Shown here: piece by piece, positions 59,700 to 64,000 of the stretch
Layout: each line of letters opens with the position of its first letter
Position numbering within the stretch: the stretch's first letter is position 1
NCBI RefSeq assembly: GCF_910594985.1
Contig: NZ_CAJVCE010000011.1
Span: 124,001 to 188,000 of the forward strand
Origin: Paenibacillus allorhizosphaerae
GTDB taxonomy: Bacteria; Bacillota; Bacilli; Paenibacillales; NBRC-103111
DNA: 64,000 bases
Direction of reading: 5' to 3'
The notes under the pieces: model-generated
What the model saw: the letters and a program-made list of their open reading frames with translations, nothing else
Database searches by the model: none
Told to the model about the DNA's origin: nothing
Position numbers and translations under genes: made by a program

Positions 59700-60746
59700 A
59701 TGTACGTGAATACTGTGTTAGGGAAATCAATAAAAGCAACGGAGGCGGGGACACTGGAGGAGCTATTGCGGCAAGTGCAGAGGGAGTTCGGATTCAAAGC
59801 CCAGACCTGGAACTTACTCAAACATATAGCCCAGTCCAGCCTGGTTGCTCGAATCATTGCAAAAGACGGCAAAAGCTATTTGCTTAAAAGCCTCTTTATC
59901 CCTGAGGAACGCCAGCACTTTATTGTGAAGTCCGAGCAGCTGTTGGCACAGGAAGGAGTGAAGCTTGCACGTCCGATAAGCACGGTGAACGGAGACCCGT
60001 TCATGATCTATAACCAAATGCCGTACGTGTTATATGAATGGATTGATGGCAAACCTGGCGTACTCCGCAATCGCAGCGCCTTTACGGCGCTCATTCAAGT
60101 GATGGCCCGGTTTCATAAGCGGTCCAGCCGGGTGGTTTATCCGGATGATGTCACCGTATACGGGCACCTGCATTGGGAAAAAGAATACCGGGAACGCATT
60201 CACTCCATGAAGCGTTGGTCTCTGGCCAACGCATCGCCGAAATCGCCTCAAAAGCACATGCTGCGCCACTTTCTACCGTTTTTTGAGGAAATGGCCGAAA
60301 GAGCGCTGAAGGAGCTGATGAAAAGCGATTACGAGAACTACATTAACGGACATGTTGCCGCCAAAAGTTTGATCCATGGAGACTATCACCAAAAGAATCT
60401 CATTAACCGTAAGGGAGAGTGGATTCTGATCGACTTTGAAGACGTTCGTTACGATTTTCCCTCGAAAGATATGCTGCGCCTTTACGGCATGTATACCAGA
60501 AGACATCCTTTCGATGCCAAAACATTCAACGGCATGATGGAAGCGTATTACAGCAAACATCCGCTGCCCGCAGGAGCCAAACATCTGATGCTCACCGATT
60601 TCCTATTCCCGCATATTGTCGAGAGAACGCTGCGCAAGAAGGATTACGTACACATGAGCCCGGAAATGCTGGAGCACCGATTGCAGCAGGAAAAGCGCAA
60701 AGCGATGTACGTATCCTCGATCTTGTCCGACAAACAGCGGCACTAA
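59700..60746 (+). CDS. CotS-like spore coat kinase homologue
   Basis: A 348-residue protein of the CotS/YutH/CotI group (APH-like fold). LIHGDYHQKNLI is the catalytic loop and LIDFEDVRYDFPSKDMLRLYG the metal site with the spore-coat-type continuation. The start is uncertain: the frame is open from 59577, and ATGs exist at 59616 and 59700; the latter gives the family length but has a poor ribosome site. Spore coat members are made in the mother cell. It heads the plus-strand GT set, with the GT4 gene following at once. Confidence 0.87.
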   Translation: MYVNTVLGKSIKATEAGTLEELLRQVQREFGFKAQTWNLLKHIAQSSLVARIIAKDGKSYLLKSLFIPEERQHFIVKSEQLLAQEGVKLARPISTVNGDPFMIYNQMPYVLYEWIDGKPGVLRNRSAFTALIQVMARFHKRSSRVVYPDDVTVYGHLHWEKEYRERIHSMKRWSLANASPKSPQKHMLRHFLPFFEEMAERALKELMKSDYENYINGHVAAKSLIHGDYHQKNLINRKGEWILIDFEDVRYDFPSKDMLRLYGMYTRRHPFDAKTFNGMMEAYYSKHPLPAGAKHLMLTDFLFPHIVERTLRKKDYVHMSPEMLEHRLQQEKRKAMYVSSILSDKQRH

Positions 60747-60761
60747 GCCAAGGGGGTGATT

Positions 60762-61844
60762 ATGTTGAAGAAAATTGCTTTTGTTCGAACTCGTTATCTG
60801 CCTGCATCTGAAACGTTCATTTACGAAGAGTTGAAAAATATAAGAAGGTTTAAGGCAATCGTATTCGCGCGAAAAAGATTCAATTTGAAACGGTTTCCGT
60901 TTCCGAGAATCAAACGTCTGCCCCGCAGCACAAAAAAACTGGTGCGAGCCTTCCGCAGGAAGCGAATCCGTCTCATCCACGCGCGCTTCGGTCCTGCAGG
61001 CATTCGCATGATGAAGGTGAAGCGCCGTCTTCGCATTCCGATGATTACGTCTTTTCACGGATTTGATTTGCCGGCCAAAATAAACCGCAAGAAAAAGTAT
61101 TACCGCAAGCTGAGAAAGCTGTTCAAAGTCGGCAACAAGTTTACGGTTCCATCCCGGCAAATGAAACGGCAGCTACGGCGATACGGATGCCCGAAGAACA
61201 AAATTAAAATTATGTACAGCGGGATCAACGTGAAAAAATTCCGTTACATTAAACGCCACACCTCTACCAACAATGTGACGATCATCTCGGTAGGCCGGCT
61301 GCATAAAAAGAAAGGCTTCCGATATTTAATCCGCGCTTTCAAGAAAGTGCATGCAAAAGCACCGTCAAGCCGGTTAATTATCGTTGGCACCGGAGTGGAA
61401 CGCAAGAACCTGAAGCGGCTCATCAAGAAGAAAAAGCTGAAGGGTTCCGTTCGCCTGAAAGGCTTTGTTCCCCACAAACGGCTGATGAGGTTATTGAAGC
61501 GCGCGGACATTTTCTGCTTGCCGTCCATCACGACCAAAGATGGAAATCATGAAGGCATCCCGAACGCGATTAAAGAAGCGATGGCAACGGGACTTCCAAT
61601 TGTCGCCACTCGTCACGGCGGTATCCCGGAGCTTGTCACCAACGGCCGTGAAGGGTTTCTGGTACCGGAAAAAAATGTGCGTAACTTGGCAAGAAAATTG
61701 AAGCACTTGGTCAAAAATCCGTCGTCACGGCTGAAGATGGGGAGAAGAGGGCACAGAAAAGTGGCAAAGCGGTTCAATTCGAGGAAACAAGTCAGAAGAC
61801 TGGAATCCATTTATCGCCATTTAATTAAGAAGGGACGAAAATAA
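60762..61844 (+). CDS. Glycosyltransferase family 4
   Basis: A 360-residue GT4 enzyme. SETFIYEELKNIRRF at the start, VGRLHKKKGFRYLIRAFKKV and EGIPNAIKEAMATGLPIVAT are clear. It is homologous along its length to the GT4 half of the fused gene at 57703-59556. Very rich in Lys and Arg. AGGGGGTGATT before ATG 60762 sets the start; GTG 60756 is possible. The GT2 gene begins two bases after its stop. Confidence 0.93.
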   Translation: MLKKIAFVRTRYLPASETFIYEELKNIRRFKAIVFARKRFNLKRFPFPRIKRLPRSTKKLVRAFRRKRIRLIHARFGPAGIRMMKVKRRLRIPMITSFHGFDLPAKINRKKKYYRKLRKLFKVGNKFTVPSRQMKRQLRRYGCPKNKIKIMYSGINVKKFRYIKRHTSTNNVTIISVGRLHKKKGFRYLIRAFKKVHAKAPSSRLIIVGTGVERKNLKRLIKKKKLKGSVRLKGFVPHKRLMRLLKRADIFCLPSITTKDGNHEGIPNAIKEAMATGLPIVATRHGGIPELVTNGREGFLVPEKNVRNLARKLKHLVKNPSSRLKMGRRGHRKVAKRFNSRKQVRRLESIYRHLIKKGRK

Positions 61845-61846
61845 TC

Positions 61847-62692
61847 ATGGATCAAACCGAAGGGCAGGCCAGAGCTCGGATTTCGGGAAAAAAATCGGGT
61901 AGAAAATCGCCTTTGGTTACCGTCGTGATTCCGACCTACAACCGCGCCAAATTCATCAAACGGGGGATCAAGAGCATCTTACGCCAAACAACCGGCCGTT
62001 GGAGGTTGCTCATCTTGGATGACGGTTCTACCGACAAAACGGCGAAAGTCGTCAAACCGTTCTTGAAAGATCCCCGAATTCGCTACGTCAGACGCAGAAA
62101 GAACCGGGGTGTGTCCGCAACGCTGAATCGCGCCTTATCCATGGTCAAAACCAAATATTTTTCGCAGCTGGATGCGGATGACTGGTATGAGCGCCGTACG
62201 CTGGCGACCTGCCTGAAAAAGATGAGGAAGTCGAGCCGCAAAGTCGCTGTCGTTTATGGAAACGAGAAAGTATGGAAATTGAAGAAAGGCAGGCCGAGAT
62301 ATAAAGGCACGAAGGTCAAGCGTCAAATTCACGGCAAATACGACTTTATTACGTTCCACCCGATGATCTATCCGCGGTTTTACCGGACCCAGGCGCTCCG
62401 CAGCGTCGGAGGCTGGTCCACGAAGGTGCCCCAAGGCGGCCGCTTTGCCGAAGACAGGCAAATTTTGCTTAAGCTGGCGGGACGCTATAAATTCAAAGCG
62501 GCGCACAAAGCGTTATATAACCGGTTGCGGCACAAGAACAACAATTCGAGGATTCAAAACCGGAAGAAATACGCCAAAGTAACCAAGTACCTGTACAAAA
62601 CCGCTTTAAAACGTTGGGGCAACCGGTATAAAGCGAAGTTCGTCTGGAAGAAAGGCCGGCTGAAAGTAGGCCGGATCGTCAGAAGACGTTAA
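61847..62692 (+). CDS. Glycosyltransferase family 2
   Basis: A 281-residue GT-A enzyme. TVVIPTYNRAKFIKRGIKSI, LDDGSTDKTAKVV and the metal motif LDADDWYERR are visible; ED near residue 205 probably holds the base (FAEDRQILLKL). The C-terminus is strongly basic (ends RIVRRR). With the GT4 gene just before it, it mirrors the fused gene on the other strand. Confidence 0.93.
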   Translation: MDQTEGQARARISGKKSGRKSPLVTVVIPTYNRAKFIKRGIKSILRQTTGRWRLLILDDGSTDKTAKVVKPFLKDPRIRYVRRRKNRGVSATLNRALSMVKTKYFSQLDADDWYERRTLATCLKKMRKSSRKVAVVYGNEKVWKLKKGRPRYKGTKVKRQIHGKYDFITFHPMIYPRFYRTQALRSVGGWSTKVPQGGRFAEDRQILLKLAGRYKFKAAHKALYNRLRHKNNNSRIQNRKKYAKVTKYLYKTALKRWGNRYKAKFVWKKGRLKVGRIVRRR

Positions 62693-62719
62693 AAAACGAT
62701 AGAATAGCGGGGAACAGCG

Positions 62720-63580
62720 ATGGGCAGAGACCAGCAAAACTGGTTGTCGACTTTGGAAGTGATTGAGGAGATCGAAAAGGCCATGGAACAGAAAAAGCCT
62801 CTCTCCGTTGTCCGTGTCGGTGACGGGGAGAATCTCTGCCTGGCCCAATATAAGGTGTGGCCGATACGGAAAGTTCTTGCTACACGCTGGGCCAGATTGT
62901 CGCGCAGCACGAATTGGAAAGGGGTTCGCCTGCCGAATATCGAGCTGCGCGACAGTTTGATCAAATCGATCAAAAAAGCGGACATTGTCGGCATACCTTA
63001 CCGAAACGATAAGGAAATATTGGCGGAGCAGCATCAATATTTGCGTCCTTTGACAGATGCCTGCTTCGGCAGATTCGATATCGAGCCCGCCAAGCTTTGC
63101 CATACGTTTATTAACCGGCACATGGTCGAGTACTTGCAATTTTGGGAAATGCTGCGAGGCAAACGCGTCGTCGTCATTTCCCGGTGGGCCAATCAGTTCA
63201 AGCGGTTGGTCGGGAAAAAATACGGCGATTTCGACATCGAGATCGTTAAAACGATCCGGATCGACCGCTATGAAGAAATACCTGCGGTGGTGCAAAAGAT
63301 GAAATCGGTGGAATGCGATATCGTCTTTATTTCCGCAGGCGTCAACGCCGTCATTTTGGCGCAAAAGCTGGCGGAAAAGCAGGGAAGGGTTGCTGTTGAC
63401 TTCGGCAAATCCGCAATATTTATGATCAAAGGGAACCCGAAAGTCCGGGCATGGAGTCCGAAGCGTGACGGCGGCAAGCGAATACCGGAGAAGCCTTCGG
63501 TAGAAGCGGAAGCGCAAATATCCGCAGAGCGGTCCGACGAAACGGAAGATCCGGGCACCGTCCCTCCGTCTTCCGATTGA
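62720..63580 (+). CDS. GT-D fold glycosyltransferase (DUF1792-like)
   Basis: A 286-residue protein. The RVGDGE motif (residues 32-37) is the DxE metal site of the GT-D fold, followed by the family's VGIPYRNDKE and VVVISRWANQFKRL segments and a later FISAGVNAVILAQKL. GT-D enzymes add a hexose in glycosylation of serine-rich proteins in streptococci. The last ~35 residues are acidic and disordered. It lies in line with the GT genes, 27 bases downstream. Confidence 0.88.
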   Translation: MGRDQQNWLSTLEVIEEIEKAMEQKKPLSVVRVGDGENLCLAQYKVWPIRKVLATRWARLSRSTNWKGVRLPNIELRDSLIKSIKKADIVGIPYRNDKEILAEQHQYLRPLTDACFGRFDIEPAKLCHTFINRHMVEYLQFWEMLRGKRVVVISRWANQFKRLVGKKYGDFDIEIVKTIRIDRYEEIPAVVQKMKSVECDIVFISAGVNAVILAQKLAEKQGRVAVDFGKSAIFMIKGNPKVRAWSPKRDGGKRIPEKPSVEAEAQISAERSDETEDPGTVPPSSD

Positions 63581-63620
63581 GTGCGGCCGGACACGACGTT
63601 ATTGCAAAGGAGAGAGAGAC

Positions 63621-64000
63621 TTGAAAGTTACTGTCGTCGGTTCGGGATACGTCGGTACGACAACGGCTCTCGTACTCGCCGGTCTTGGACATCAAGTAAT
63701 CGGTTATGATATCGACGCCGGCAAAGTCGAGAGGCTGAATGACGGTGAGCTGCCGTTTACGGAACCCGGACTGGACCAGATGCTCCGGGACCTGCTCGGA
63801 AGCGGGCGAATTACGTTCACTTCCGACAGCCGGAGCGCCGTGACGGAAAGCGAAATCTTGATGATTTCGGTCGGGACACCATCGATGCCAAACGGCGGCG
63901 CCGACCTAACGTATTTGCGTCAAGTGTTGGATACGATCGCAGCGCATATCGATGGACCGAAAATCGTTGTCACGAAAAGTACGGTGCCGATCGGCACGAA
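63621..64000 (+). CDS. ugd: UDP-glucose 6-dehydrogenase, N-terminal part
   Basis: The gene starts with TTG at 63621 after AAAGGAG and runs off the window end; about 126 residues are visible. The Rossmann start VTVVGSGYVGTTTALVLAGLG and DIDAGKVERLNDGELPFTEPGL are diagnostic of UDP-glucose/GDP-mannose dehydrogenases. UDP-glucuronate would be the product, with galU at 54994 making its substrate. Confidence 0.9.
   Translation, partial: MKVTVVGSGYVGTTTALVLAGLGHQVIGYDIDAGKVERLNDGELPFTEPGLDQMLRDLLGSGRITFTSDSRSAVTESEILMISVGTPSMPNGGADLTYLRQVLDTIAAHIDGPKIVVTKSTVPIGT

Overview
The window looks like a chromosomal segment of a spore-forming, moderately GC-rich Firmicute of the Paenibacillaceae type (Paenibacillus/Cohnella-like). 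Indicators are a three-repeat SLH surface protein, a CotS-like spore-coat kinase homologue, a ykoEDC-tenA thiamine operon under a TPP riboswitch, a T-box leader, a ROK-type xylose regulator next to xylA, CcpA-type cre sites and a ba3-type oxidase. The assignment is inferred from gene content and was not checked by a database search. I saw no rRNA, tRNA, CRISPR array or complete insertion sequence.

Left part (1-13 kb): the end of an ABC-2 permease, cheX, a short-chain dehydrogenase, a MarR regulator with promoter and operator, a DUF2573-like protein, an alpha/beta hydrolase, a DEAD-box helicase with a DEVD motif, a YpmS-like membrane protein, xylA divergent from a ROK regulator plus MFS transporter, and a membrane-anchored FAD oxidoreductase. 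Middle-left (13-27 kb): SLH protein, ilvA, Nudix hydrolase, aminotransferase, DeoR regulator with kduI, glutaminase, WYL regulator, flavin-binding protein and GNAT divergent from a MocR/PdxR regulator, an Fsr-like efflux pump and psd.

Middle (27-46 kb): a Cys-rich small protein, the TPP riboswitch and ykoE-ykoD-ykoC-tenA operon, an APH-like kinase, a heterodimeric ABC exporter with one degenerate ATP site, a cre-controlled DUF485/solute:Na+ symporter pair, a DUF559 nuclease-like protein, a gene-poor stretch with a ~200-bp direct repeat, a three-gene ba3 oxidase operon, a PTH2 protein, a cupin and an EcsC protein. Next come serC behind a T-box leader and the tag glycosylase.

Right part (48-64 kb): the most unusual region. 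An 1800-residue protein without signal peptide contains 150 uninterrupted decapeptides, 90 of them homogenised into 45 tandem 60-bp units. It is followed by a sugar-nucleotide reductase, galU, a beta/gamma-crystallin protein, four further glycosyltransferases or fusions (GT4, GT4-GT2 fusion, separate GT4 and GT2), a CotS-like kinase, a GT-D glycosyltransferase and the start of a UDP-glucose 6-dehydrogenase. I infer a locus that makes and glycosylates a long rod-like surface protein, plausibly on the spore, with UDP-glucose and UDP-glucuronate made locally.
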